Assembly (NCBI GenBank): GCA_009731375.1
Contig: BJOX01000210.1
Location: 53,019-74,632, forward strand
Length of the DNA: 21,614 nt
DNA from: Paulinella micropora
Lineage: Eukaryota; Cercozoa; Imbricatea; Euglyphida
Direction: 5' to 3'
Made by a program: the position numbers and the translations under genes
In this document: one piece after another, positions 1-9,600 of the stretch
Layout: each line of letters starts with the position of its first letter
Position numbering within the stretch: the stretch's first letter is position 1
The notes under the pieces: model-generated
Database searches by the model: none
What the model saw: only the letters and a program-made list of their open reading frames with translations
What the model was told of the DNA's origin: nothing

Positions 1-51
<51 letters not shown>

Positions 52-54
52 TGA

Positions 55-101
<47 letters not shown>

Positions 102-329
102 CCAGAGACAGAGACAGAGACAGAGACATGGACATAGACAGACACAGAGACGAGAGACAAGAGACAGAGACAGAGACAGAGACACAGACAAAAGACGACA
201 GAGACAGAGACAGAAACAGAGACAGAGACAGAGACAAAGACAGAGACAGAGACAGAGACAGAGGCAGGCAGAAGCAGAGGCAGAGGCAGAGGCAGAGACA
301 GAGGCAGAGACAGAGACAGAGGCAGAGAC

Positions 330-362
<33 letters not shown>

Positions 363-466
363 CAAGAGAGAGAGAGAGATGGAGAGAGAGAGAGAGAGAG
401 AGAGATCGAGAGAGAGAGAGAGAGAGAGAGATCGAGAGAGAGAGAGAGAGAGAGAGNNNNNNNNNN

Positions 467-530
<64 letters not shown>
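1..530. repeat. GA-dinucleotide and CAGAGA-type repeat
   Basis: Purine-rich simple repeat. Long GA runs flank a central block (about 96-338) of a CAGAGA/CAGAGG hexamer, with a short GT run near 56-70. A 10-base N gap sits at 457-466. Long open frames here encode only Arg-Glu/Arg-Asp repeats and have no gene-like composition, so I do not call a gene. Confidence 0.95.
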
Positions 531-535
<5 letters not shown>

Positions 536-600
536 ATGAAAAAAAAGTGAAAAAAAAGAGAGAGAGATGAGAGATGAGAGAGAGAGAAAGAAAGAGAGAG

Positions 601-637
<37 letters not shown>

Positions 638-640
638 AAG

Positions 641-685
<45 letters not shown>

Positions 686-723
686 TGAGAGATGAGAGAG
701 AGATGAGAGAGAGAAAGAGAGAG

Positions 724-770
<47 letters not shown>

Positions 771-791
771 AAGAAAGAAAGAAAGAAAGAA

Positions 792-834
<43 letters not shown>

Positions 835-926
835 GAGAGAGAGAGAAAAAAGAGAGAAAAAAAGAGAGAAAAGAGAGAGAGAGAGCGAGAGAGAGAGAGA
901 GACAGAGATGAGAGAGATGAGATGAG

Positions 927-999
<73 letters not shown>

Positions 1000-1002
1000 A
1001 GA
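531..1002. repeat. GA/GAAA repeat
   Basis: Continuation of the purine repeat, with GAAA tetramer patches (about 765-793) and scattered GAGATGAGA interruptions. It runs directly into an assembly gap. Confidence 0.95.
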
Positions 1003-1403
1003 NNNNNNNNNNNNNNNNNNNNNNNNNNNNNNNNNNNNNNNNNNNNNNNNNNNNNNNNNNNNNNNNNNNNNNNNNNNNNNNNNNNNNNNNNNNNNNNNNN
1101 NNNNNNNNNNNNNNNNNNNNNNNNNNNNNNNNNNNNNNNNNNNNNNNNNNNNNNNNNNNNNNNNNNNNNNNNNNNNNNNNNNNNNNNNNNNNNNNNNNNN
1201 NNNNNNNNNNNNNNNNNNNNNNNNNNNNNNNNNNNNNNNNNNNNNNNNNNNNNNNNNNNNNNNNNNNNNNNNNNNNNNNNNNNNNNNNNNNNNNNNNNNN
1301 NNNNNNNNNNNNNNNNNNNNNNNNNNNNNNNNNNNNNNNNNNNNNNNNNNNNNNNNNNNNNNNNNNNNNNNNNNNNNNNNNNNNNNNNNNNNNNNNNNNN
1401 NNN
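1003..1403. other. Assembly gap (401 N)
   Basis: Run of 401 N. It lies between a GA repeat and a poly-G run, so the missing sequence is probably simple repeat (inference). Confidence 0.99.
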
Positions 1404-1407
1404 GGGG

Positions 1408-1451
<44 letters not shown>
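1404..1451. repeat. Poly-G run
   Basis: Forty-eight bases of G with a single A at 1410, directly after the N gap. This may be real G-rich DNA or a sequencing artefact at the gap edge. Confidence 0.9.
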
Positions 1452-1452
<1 letters not shown>

Positions 1453-1560
1453 GGGAGGGAGAGTGAGAGAGGGACAGAGAGAGGCATACAGACGAGACAG
1501 ATAGACGGACAGATCGACGGACGGAGGGACAGACATACAGGGAGATAGACAGGCAGACAA
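1452..1560. repeat. Degenerate GACA/GAGA repeat
   Basis: Decayed GACA, GATA and GAGG units between the poly-G run and unique sequence. Confidence 0.8.
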
Positions 1561-1780
1561 CCTTTGTAGTGGTGTCCGGATTCGCTTGGCTTGTTTTCGC
1601 TGTAGTGTGGAAGTTACAGCGGGAAGCTACGCAGCATGTTCGAAAAGAAGAACTCGCGGTCGCAGAGTAGCGCGACAGCCAGCGCGGATGCATAAGCTCA
1701 TGTGTATGTGGAGAAAGGCATGTATGTACACTCCTCTTCATGGCCTTTCAGTGGCAGTGGAAGTAGAAGCTGTAGTTGAC

Positions 1781-1814
1781 TTCAGAGCGCAAATAACTTC
1801 AGAGCGCAAATAAC
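1781..1814. repeat. 17-bp perfect tandem duplication
   Basis: TTCAGAGCGCAAATAAC occurs twice, back to back (1781-1797 and 1798-1814), with no mismatch. Confidence 0.9.
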
Positions 1815-2003
1815 TGTAAAGAAACGTTCACGGTGTGACCTAACATAACGACAACTCCGTCCTCAGTTTTTTTGGTTTTTGGAACAAGCGTTGAAGAGAT
1901 ATGTGGCAATTTATCAACAACATTCTACACTTGTTTGCCTCTCTTTTCTCCTCTCTTGCTTTTATGGAAAGGTGCGCTGGCCCATAAGGGCTCCAATTGG
2001 AAT

Positions 2004-2079
2004 CTGAAGTAGAATCATCCCTATTTCATGGTGGGTATGCAAGCTGACGTAGAATCATCCCTATTTCATGGTGGGTATG
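2004..2079. repeat. 40-bp-period tandem duplication
   Basis: A 36-base segment containing ATCATCCCTATTTCATGG occurs at 2004-2039 and 2044-2079, identical apart from the two bases before GTAGAATC. This is a recent local duplication in otherwise unique sequence. Confidence 0.9.
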
Positions 2080-2460
2080 GGAAGTTACCCAAGTATTGCC
2101 AAAATGCATTCCGTTTCAACGTGAAGCGGACACCTATCGTTCTGTTTCTGTGTGAATGTTAAGAAAAAAGTTTCACGCACCTGAAACCGATCACTGTCAG
2201 ATAGTGCTGCCTGCATAATTATTTATCCCGGTCATGTGACACCAAGAGCGCACGCGTCCAAAGAATACCAGACAACGGAAGGCCAGAGCCACCTCCACTA
2301 CTAGGCCTAGGCCTTGGGTTTGATAAAGTTAAGAATTTAACCTCTGGTCATCCATACAAATCGTTAGCTCAAGAGCTATTGATTTAACTAGATAGTGACC
2401 TACTTCTCAAATTATTAAGAATAATGTAAAATTAAATTATTAAAATAAAACGTGCTACAG

Positions 2461-2690
<230 letters not shown>

Positions 2691-2942
2691 TTAATATGTT
2701 TTAATCTCTCTTAGTATGCTTAGTTTGTTGATTTTTGGAAAACCTTCATTAGTTTTTTTGTGTTTCTTTGTATGTTTTCTATATGTCCAGTGTTGGTTTT
2801 CTACCTTTTAACGGCTTGTTTCATACTTTGCGGATAGACAACCTTTATATATACAAATGGTCATATATATATATATTTATATATGTATATATATTTATAT
2901 TATATATATATATATATTTTTACATATAAATGTATAAAGTTA
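2691..2942. other. AT-rich unique sequence, then short TA repeat
   Basis: T-rich unique sequence to about 2850, then TA repeats to about 2935. No exon with usable splice sites was found. Confidence 0.6.
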
Positions 2943-2968
2943 ACTACTACTACTACTACTAGTCTACT

Positions 2969-3011
<43 letters not shown>

Positions 3012-3012
3012 T

Positions 3013-3043
<31 letters not shown>

Positions 3044-3045
3044 TA

Positions 3046-3083
<38 letters not shown>

Positions 3084-3114
3084 ACTACTACTACTAAGTA
3101 GACTACTTAGTAGC

Positions 3115-3164
<50 letters not shown>

Positions 3165-3231
3165 TAGTAGTAGTAGTGGTAGTAGTATTAGTAGTAGTAG
3201 GTACTAGTAGTAGTAATTGTAGTAGTAGTTG

Positions 3232-3289
<58 letters not shown>

Positions 3290-3363
3290 GCTACTACTAG
3301 TGGTAGTAGTAGTAGAAGTTGTAGTAGTAGTTGTAGTAGTAGTGGTAGTAGTAGTAGTAGTAG

Positions 3364-3415
<52 letters not shown>

Positions 3416-3465
3416 TAGTAGTAGTAGTAGTGTTAGTAGTAGTGGTAGTAGTAGTGGTAGTGGTG

Positions 3466-3498
<33 letters not shown>

Positions 3499-3728
3499 GT
3501 ATTAGTAGTAGTAGTAGTAGTAGTAGTTACTACTTCTACTTCTACTACTTGTAGTAGTAGTAGTAGTAGTAGTAGCAGTAGTAGTAGTAGTAGTAGTAGT
3601 GGTAGTAGTGGTAGTAGTAGTAGTATGTAGTAGTAGTAGTAGTAGCAGTAGCAGTAGCAGCAGAAGTAGCAGCAGAAGCAGAAGTAGTAGTAGTAGTAGC
3701 AGCAGCAGCAGTAGTAGTAGTAGTAGTT

Positions 3729-3761
<33 letters not shown>

Positions 3762-3762
3762 A

Positions 3763-3795
<33 letters not shown>

Positions 3796-3897
3796 CAGTA
3801 GTAGTAGTGGTAGTCGTAGTGGTCGTCGTAGTAGTTTGTAGTAGTAGTCGTCGTAGTCGTCGTCGTGGTCGCAGTAGTAGTGGTAGTAGTGGTAGTA

Positions 3898-3946
<49 letters not shown>

Positions 3947-4000
3947 TAGTAGTGGTAGTAGTAGTATTATTATATACTACTTCTACTACTTATTATTATA

Positions 4001-4049
<49 letters not shown>

Positions 4050-4050
4050 G
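2943..4050. repeat. TAC/GTA trinucleotide array with orientation switches
   Basis: About 1.1 kb of one trinucleotide present as CTA/TAC on this strand in some blocks (2943-2960, 3045-3100, 3231-3298, 3998-4048) and as GTA in others (2971-3040, 3110-3230, 3299-3530, 3545-3965). Interruptions include GTG, GCA and GTC. Adjacent blocks are reverse complements and can pair. Open frames encode only poly-Ser, poly-Val or poly-Thr and are not genes. Confidence 0.95.
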
Positions 4051-4091
4051 CGTGTCATTATGGCTGTCGTTGTCGATGTTGTTGTTGTCGA

Positions 4092-4139
<48 letters not shown>

Positions 4140-4200
4140 CGCCGTCATTGCCGTCGTCGTCGTCGCCGTCGTCGTCGTCGTTCTGCTGTTCCTGTCGATG
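4051..4200. repeat. GTT/GTC trinucleotide array
   Basis: Runs of GTTGTTGTT and GTCGTCGTC with mixed interruptions, continuing the trinucleotide theme of the preceding array in a different motif. Confidence 0.9.
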
Positions 4201-4282
4201 CTTATGTCGTTGCAAGTTGATGTCGGCACCGTTAACTCATTCCTCTTCTTCTCTTTCCATTTCCCATTCTTCCTGCCTTCAG

Positions 4283-4324
4283 ATGGCGGAAACCTCGACC
4301 GTTTGGATTTTGCATTTGTGTCTG
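4283..4324 (+). CDS. Candidate upstream exon of the membrane-protein gene (weak)
   Basis: A long pyrimidine tract (about 4236-4280) ends in a good acceptor AG at 4281-4282, followed by unique coding-like sequence starting ATGGCGGAAACC. Two donors are possible, both poor: GTCTCT after 4324 (42 nt) or GTGTCT after 4317 (35 nt). The 42-nt exon entered in phase 2 stays open and leaves phase 2, as the exon at 7452 needs. The 35-nt version could instead be a first exon, reading MAETSTVWILH from the ATG and also leaving phase 2. The acceptor is convincing but the donors are not, so the boundaries and even the existence of this exon are uncertain. Confidence 0.35.
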
Positions 4325-4351
4325 GTCTCTCTCTCTCTCACACACACACAC

Positions 4352-4417
4352 TCTTCATTATTATTATTATTATCATTATTATTATTATTTTTATTATTAT
4401 TTTTATTATTATTATTA

Positions 4418-4454
<37 letters not shown>

Positions 4455-4498
4455 CATTATTATCATTATTATTATTTATTATTATCATTATTATCATT
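4352..4498. repeat. (TTA)n trinucleotide array
   Basis: TTA/ATT repeat with periodic ATC interruptions. Just before it are short CT and CA runs at 4325-4351. Confidence 0.95.
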
Positions 4499-4540
4499 AC
4501 ACCTGTGTTTAGTATTCAATGACGAAGGAAAACCAAATAT

Positions 4541-4590
4541 ACTTACATACATACATGCATACGTACATACATACATACATACATACATAC
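4541..4590. repeat. (CATA)n tetranucleotide repeat
   Basis: Short CATA array, with an 11-base poly-C run near 4627-4638 downstream. Confidence 0.9.
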
Positions 4591-4639
4591 AAATATACTT
4601 ACCAATTCAAAACGTAATGCCGAAATCCCCCCCCCCCCT

Positions 4640-4900
4640 TCCCCTGAAAAATTTCCCATGTTATGTATATGCAATGAAAGTTGGGCTGAACGCTATTGGC
4701 ATTGTTGTCGATCAGCCAAAGGACAAGTAAAAAATATCGGCCATCTCAAATTTTGGCAAGAAAAAAAAAAAAAAAACGCATCTTGCGGTGAAAGAACAGG
4801 GAAGAATTCCGGCCACCCAAAGTTTTGTGCAAAAACAAACGTATTCTGCGGTGAAAAATCACTGACCGAAATATTTCCTGGCCGAAAATTTTCACTAGAC
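4640..4900. mobile_element. Remnant of short interspersed element(s)
   Basis: Unique-complexity sequence with repeated internal words (GAATTCCGGCC, GCGGTGAAA, GGCCGAAAATTTTCAC). The last word matches, exactly over 16 bases, the terminal inverted repeat of the small element at 12564-12751. I read this as a decayed relative. A 113-codon open frame (4658-4999) crosses it, but it also runs through the neighbouring hairpin repeat, so I do not treat it as a gene. Confidence 0.45.
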
Positions 4901-4914
4901 CTTATGTATATGCA

Positions 4915-5012
4915 TTATCGGTCACCTCCACAAAATGTGGTCAGGTTACCGTTAAAACTGCATATGCGGCGCGCCAAATTTGACGTGTTTTGTGGATAGC
5001 CGCATAATATAC
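4915..5012 (+). mobile_element. Hairpin element copy 1, internally deleted
   Basis: Begins with a ~40-base palindrome (ATCGGTCACC paired with GGTTACCGTT around CCACAAAATGTGG). Then comes GCGGCGCGCCAAATTTGACG, a jump to GTGGATAGCCGC and the end CATAATATAC. Compared with the copies at 9080 and 17833, the central GC-rich hairpin loop and one arm are missing. No coding capacity. Confidence 0.75.
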
Positions 5013-5109
5013 TAATATGCAATATGGTAGGTGGGCTGGTCACTTTTGCTGTTTATCTTGTCCCTAATTCAAGTGTATGTAGCCAGACAAGCAGGAATGC
5101 GTAACAGGT

Positions 5110-5319
5110 CTGTGTACGTATGTGTATGTCATGTAATGTAATGTATGTAATGTATGTAATGTATGTAATGTATGTAATGTATGTGTGTGTGTATGTATGT
5201 ATGTATGTATGTATAGGTATGTTTCTGTCTGTCTGTGTCTGTATGTATGCATGTATGTATGTATGTATGTAAGTATGTATGGTGGTGTTTTTCAAGGATG
5301 CAGCAAACAAATGTGTATG

Positions 5320-5350
<31 letters not shown>

Positions 5351-5505
5351 TGTATGTATGTATGTATGTATGGTGGTGTTTTTCAAAGATGCAGCAAACA
5401 AATGTGTATGTATGTATGTATGTATGTTATGTATGTTATGTATGTATGTATGTATGTATGTATGTATGTATGTATGGTGGTGTGTTTCAAGGATGCAGCA
5501 AATGG
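5110..5505. repeat. ATGT array with a ~40-bp interspersed unit
   Basis: TGTA tetranucleotide array carrying three copies of a unit with GGTGGTGTTTTTCAAGGATG and CAGCAAACAAATGTG, at about 5279-5318, 5370-5409 and 5474-5503. The third copy runs straight into a diverged version of the core repeated in the next 1.7 kb. Confidence 0.9.
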
Positions 5506-6127
5506 CTCCCATGGCCCTGCTCGTGAATCTACTCCATTTGGTATATACATACATGCATGCATACATACATACATATGTACATGTACATACATATGTACAT
5601 GTACATACATACATACATACATACATATACATACATACATACATACATACATGCATATGTACATACATACATCGCACGTAACATGTACTTTCTTTCCAAT
5701 CTACATAATATACATCGTACCCATGTGCCTGCTTGTCAATCTATTCCATTTGGTACATACAGAAAGACATACACATGCATACATACATACATACATACAT
5801 ACATACATACATACAAACATACATATATACATACATACATACATACGTATACATATATCACACGTAACATGTACTTTCTTTCGAATCATACATAATATAC
5901 ATCGTACCCATGTGCCTGCTTGTCAATCTATTCCATTTCGTACATACAGACAGACATACATACCTGCATAGATACATAAATACATACATACATACATACA
6001 TACATACATACATACATACATGCGCACGTAACATGTACTTTCTTTCGAATCATACATAATATACATCGTACCCATGTGCCTGCTTGTCAATCTATTCCAT
6101 TTGGTACATACAGACAGACAGACAGAT

Positions 6128-6158
<31 letters not shown>

Positions 6159-7106
6159 CATACATACATGCATGCATCGCACGTAACATGTACTTTCTTT
6201 CGAATCATACATAATATACATCGTACCCATGTGCCTGCTTGTCAATCTATTCCATTTGGTACATACATACATATATACATACATACATACATGCATACAT
6301 ACATACATACATACAAACATACATACATACATGCATACATACATACATACATACATACATACCATACATACATACATGCATACATACATACATGCATGCA
6401 TACATACATACATACATACATACATACATACATACAGACGTACATACATATATCGCATGTAACGTGTACTTTCTTTCGAATCATACATAATATACATCGC
6501 AACCATGTGCCTGCTTGTCAATCTATTCCATTTGGTGCATACATACATACATAGATACATGCATGCATACATAGATACATGCATGCATACATACATACAT
6601 ACCTACATACACATACATGCATACATACATGCATACATACATACATACATACATACATAAATACATACATAAATACATACATACATACATACATACATAC
6701 ATCGCACGTAACATGTACTTTCTTTCGAATCATACATAATATACATCGTACCCATGTGCCTGCTTGTCAATCTATTCCATCTGGTACATACATACATACA
6801 TAGATACCTGCATGCATACATACATACATACATACATACACATACATGCATACATATATACATACATACGTACATACATATATCGCACGTAACATGTACT
6901 TTCTTTCCAATCATACATAATATACATCGTACCCATGTGCCTGCTTGTCCATTTTGTACATACATACATACATAGATACCTGCATGCATACATACATGCA
7001 TACATACGTACATATAATACATGCATGCATACATACATACACATACATACATGCATACATACATACATACATACATACATACTTACATACATACATACTT
7101 ACATAC

Positions 7107-7137
<31 letters not shown>

Positions 7138-7205
7138 CATACTTACATACATACATACATAATACATATCGCACGTAACATGTACTTTTCAATCATACAT
7201 AACAT
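5506..7205. repeat. Composite array: ~88-bp core repeated in (CATA)n
   Basis: A conserved core containing CGCACGTAACATGTACTTTC, CATAATATACATCG and CCATGTGCCTGCTTGTC occurs at about 5671-5757, 5857-5944, 6021-6108, 6176-6263, 6452-6539, 6701-6788 and 6882-6959. A diverged partial copy lies near 5506-5545 and a truncated one at 7168-7205. The cores are nearly identical and all point the same way, while the CATA spacers vary widely in length. Open frames on both strands are poly-HTYI or poly-MYVC and are not genes. Confidence 0.95.
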
Positions 7206-7307
7206 GATTATATGTCATTATGTAATGTTATATAATACAATACAATAAGACACTACAATATCAATAGCTATAACAATAAACAATAACAATGACAATAACA
7301 ATAACAA
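7206..7307. other. AT-rich spacer
   Basis: AT-rich, low-complexity spacer with an AACAAT repeat near 7271-7307, between the composite array and the CT tract. Confidence 0.6.
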
Positions 7308-7446
<139 letters not shown>

Positions 7447-7451
7447 TCTAG

Positions 7452-7496
7452 GTACGTTGTGTGGACCCCTACGGACTTGTTGGAATCTACACTGAG
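7452..7496 (+). CDS. Exon of an unidentified multi-pass membrane protein
   Basis: A 45-nt island of coding-like sequence between a CT tract and TA/TG repeats. The acceptor is CTAG at 7448-7451 after about 140 pyrimidine-rich bases; the donor is GAG/GTATGT. Entered in phase 2 it reads [14 protein letters not shown] and leaves AG of a split codon. It joins in frame to the exons at 9027 or 10783. A second open frame (phase 0) reads [15 protein letters not shown] and also looks protein-like. It could only join the exon at 12776 directly, because through 10783 it meets a stop in that exon. I prefer phase 2 because it carries every later exon through to a stop codon. Confidence 0.62.
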
Positions 7497-7687
7497 GTAT
7501 GTATATATTTATATATGTATGTATAGATGTATGTATGTATGTATGTATGTTTGTTTGTTTGTTTGTATGTAGATAGGTATATACGTATATATGTATGATG
7601 TATGTACATATATATATGTATAATATATATATATGTAAATATATATATATATACATATTATATATATTATATATATATATATACACT

Positions 7688-7763
<76 letters not shown>

Positions 7764-7787
7764 TTTATGTATATAAATATATATATG

Positions 7788-7853
<66 letters not shown>

Positions 7854-8221
7854 ATGTGTGTATGTATCTGTGTATGTATGTATGTATGTATATATTTTTA
7901 ATGTATGCATGTATGCATGTATGCATGTATATATGTATATATGTATGTAGGTATGTATGTATGTATGTATGTATGTATGTATGCATGTATGTATGTATGT
8001 GTGTATGTATGTATACTTCACAAAAACAAAAAAAATGTATGTATGTATGTATGTATGTATGTATGTGTATGGTAAAGCTTATAATTCACAATAAACCATC
8101 CATCCATACATATATACATACATACACACATACATACATACATACATACATACATACTATACATGCATACATACATACATACATACATACATACTACATA
8201 CATTCATTATTCATTCATTCA

Positions 8222-8252
<31 letters not shown>

Positions 8253-8256
8253 TTAA

Positions 8257-8323
<67 letters not shown>
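7497..8323. repeat. TATG, TA, GT and CATA repeats
   Basis: Patchwork of TGTA, (TA)n, (CA)n and (GT)n blocks. CATA (8102-8250) faces TATG (7835-8085) in opposite orientation. A short unique piece lies at about 8015-8100. No exon was found. Confidence 0.9.
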
Positions 8324-8327
<4 letters not shown>

Positions 8328-8640
8328 TGTTAGCCGGTGTTGCTCTATCTAGATAGTACCATGTATATGTATATATATTTATAAATATATATATGTATAT
8401 ATATATATATCATATATATATATATATATATAAATATATATGTATGTGTGTGTGTGAATGTTGTTATCCGGTGTTGCTTTATCTAGATAGTACCATATAT
8501 ATATATATACATATACATATATATATACATGTATATGTACATATATATATATATATATATATAAGTTTGTGTGTGTGTGTGAATGTTGTTAGCCGGTGTT
8601 GCTCTATCTAGACAGTACCACCGTGGGCTTGTTCCAGCTG
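8324..8640. repeat. Three tandem units of about 127 bp
   Basis: The segment with GTTGTTAGCCGGTGTTGCTC and TATCTAGATAGTACCA occurs at about 8324-8362, 8451-8497 and 8577-8622, separated by TA and GT repeats. The third copy continues into short unique sequence. Differences are single bases. Confidence 0.9.
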
Positions 8641-8649
8641 GATATCATG

Positions 8650-8704
8650 CTGTATCTCTCTCTCTCTCTATCTATCTATCTCTCTCTCTCTATCTCTCTA
8701 TCTA

Positions 8705-8760
<56 letters not shown>

Positions 8761-8767
8761 ACACACA

Positions 8768-8818
<51 letters not shown>

Positions 8819-8954
8819 CCCTCTCTCTTTCTCTCGCTCCCTCCCTCTCTCTCTCTCTCTCTCTCTCTTTCTGCCCCCCCTTTCTCTCTCTCTCTCTCTT
8901 TTCCCTCTCTCTTTCTCTCTCTCCCTCCCTCCCTCTCTCTCTCTCTCTCTTTCT

Positions 8955-8992
<38 letters not shown>

Positions 8993-8993
8993 T
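8650..8993. repeat. CT-rich tract and poly-C run
   Basis: CT dinucleotides with CTAT, CACA and TTTCC patches, ending in a poly-C run of about 37 bases (8956-8992) just before an N gap. Confidence 0.95.
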
Positions 8994-9003
8994 NNNNNNN
9001 NNN
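8994..9003. other. Assembly gap (10 N)
   Basis: Ten N at the end of a poly-C run. The round length suggests a placeholder rather than a measured size. Confidence 0.95.
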
Positions 9004-9026
9004 TTTCTCCCCTCATCTCTCAACAG

Positions 9027-9044
9027 ATATTTCATCTCACACCT
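9027..9044 (+). CDS. Candidate 18-nt microexon
   Basis: Follows a clear pyrimidine tract ending in CAACAG (9021-9026) and precedes GTATGT, the same donor as at 7497 and 15646. Its 18 nt are a multiple of three. Inserted between 7452-7496 and 10783-10879 it keeps the frame and adds six residues, giving LRYFISHLWCAG across the junctions; without it the join reads LSWCAG. Both versions are open, so it could be constitutive, alternative or false. The tract runs up to a 10-N gap, so the assembly just upstream is unreliable. Confidence 0.4.
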
Positions 9045-9079
9045 GTATGTGTTCGTAATCACGGATGTACAGATGTGTA

Positions 9080-9241
9080 TTTATCGGTTACCACCACAAA
9101 ATGTGGTGAGGTTACCGATAAAAACTACATCTGCGGCGCGCCGAATTCGACGTGTTTTGCGGGCTCGCCGGCCCGGCCCGGCCCGGCCTGGCTCGGCTCG
9201 CCGCAAAACACGTCAAATTTGTGGCTAGCCGCGTAAAATAT
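9080..9241 (+). mobile_element. Hairpin element copy 2, most complete
   Basis: Two palindromes in series. The first pairs TTATCGGTTACC with GGTTACCGATAA around CCACAAAATGTGG. The second, from about 9131, has arms with GACGTGTTTTGCGGGC and GCCGCAAAACACGTC around a GC-rich loop of GGCCC units, and ends GGCTAGCCGCGTAAAATA. No coding capacity. It is probably a non-autonomous DNA element or similar hairpin repeat. Confidence 0.8.
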
Positions 9242-9330
9242 GCTATGATGTTTTGTAGGCTGGCCATGATCCACGTCGAAGCGATAGCGTTCCTGCCGGG
9301 CGCGTCAGATACTGTTAGACAGAGGGTCTC

Positions 9331-9387
9331 CGATAGAAAGATAGATAGGTAGATAGATAGGTAGATAGATGGATGGATGGATAGATG

Positions 9388-9428
<41 letters not shown>

Positions 9429-9429
9429 G

Positions 9430-9494
<65 letters not shown>
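9331..9494. repeat. (GATA)n tetranucleotide array
   Basis: GATA array with GGTA and GGAT variants, ending directly at the next hairpin element. The 90 bases before it (9242-9330) are unique. Confidence 0.95.
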
Positions 9495-9495
<1 letters not shown>

Positions 9496-9600
9496 CATAT
9501 GCGACGCGCCAAATTTGACGCGTTTTGCGGGCTAGCTTGCCGGCCCGGCTCCGGCTCGCCCGCAAAACACGCCAAATTTGTGGCTAGCCGCATAATGTAC
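9495..9600 (+). mobile_element. Hairpin element copy 3, second palindrome only
   Basis: Contains only the second palindrome: GCGCCAAATTTGACGCG, GTTTTGCGGGCTAGC, a GC-rich loop, then GCCCGCAAAACACGCC and TTTGTGGCTAGCCGCATAAT. The first palindrome is missing because the copy begins at the edge of the GATA array. Confidence 0.8.

Larger units (their letters stand above)
1561..2460. other. Complex, mostly unique sequence without a convincing gene
   Basis: About 900 bases of ordinary-complexity sequence, the longest non-repetitive stretch in the window. A 75-codon open frame (1586-1813, +) is possible but has unremarkable composition, and I see no matching splice sites or recognisable domain. The E-box-like site GTCATGTGAC lies at 2231-2240, with a CpG-containing stretch just after it. 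If the downstream gene starts near 4283, this could hold upstream regulatory or untranslated sequence (inference only). Confidence 0.5.

Noticed and set aside
574-1548. 324-codon Arg/Glu-rich open frame
   Set aside because: Translation of GA repeat that runs through a 401-base N gap; no complex sequence.
1586-1813. 75-codon open frame in unique sequence
   Set aside because: No recognisable domain, no splice sites linking it to the downstream gene in a consistent phase, and it runs through a 17-bp tandem duplication at its end.
3865-4512. 215-codon open frame with poly-Val and poly-Ile
   Set aside because: Read-through of GTA, GTT and TTA repeats. Only about 40 bases inside it (4283-4324) look coding, and in a different phase.
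4658-4999. 113-codon open frame with mixed composition
   Set aside because: It crosses two interspersed-repeat remnants, including the hairpin element that recurs non-coding elsewhere, and has no splice or start support.
5129-7192. Many overlapping frames on both strands with HTYI or MYVC repeats
   Set aside because: CATA/TATG tetranucleotides lack stops in several frames. The repeated peptides follow the DNA repeat and show no protein-level signal.
5671-7205. CRISPR-like array (regular ~88-bp repeats with variable spacers)
   Set aside because: The spacers are all CATA microsatellite rather than unique sequence, the repeat is far too long, and the context is eukaryotic.
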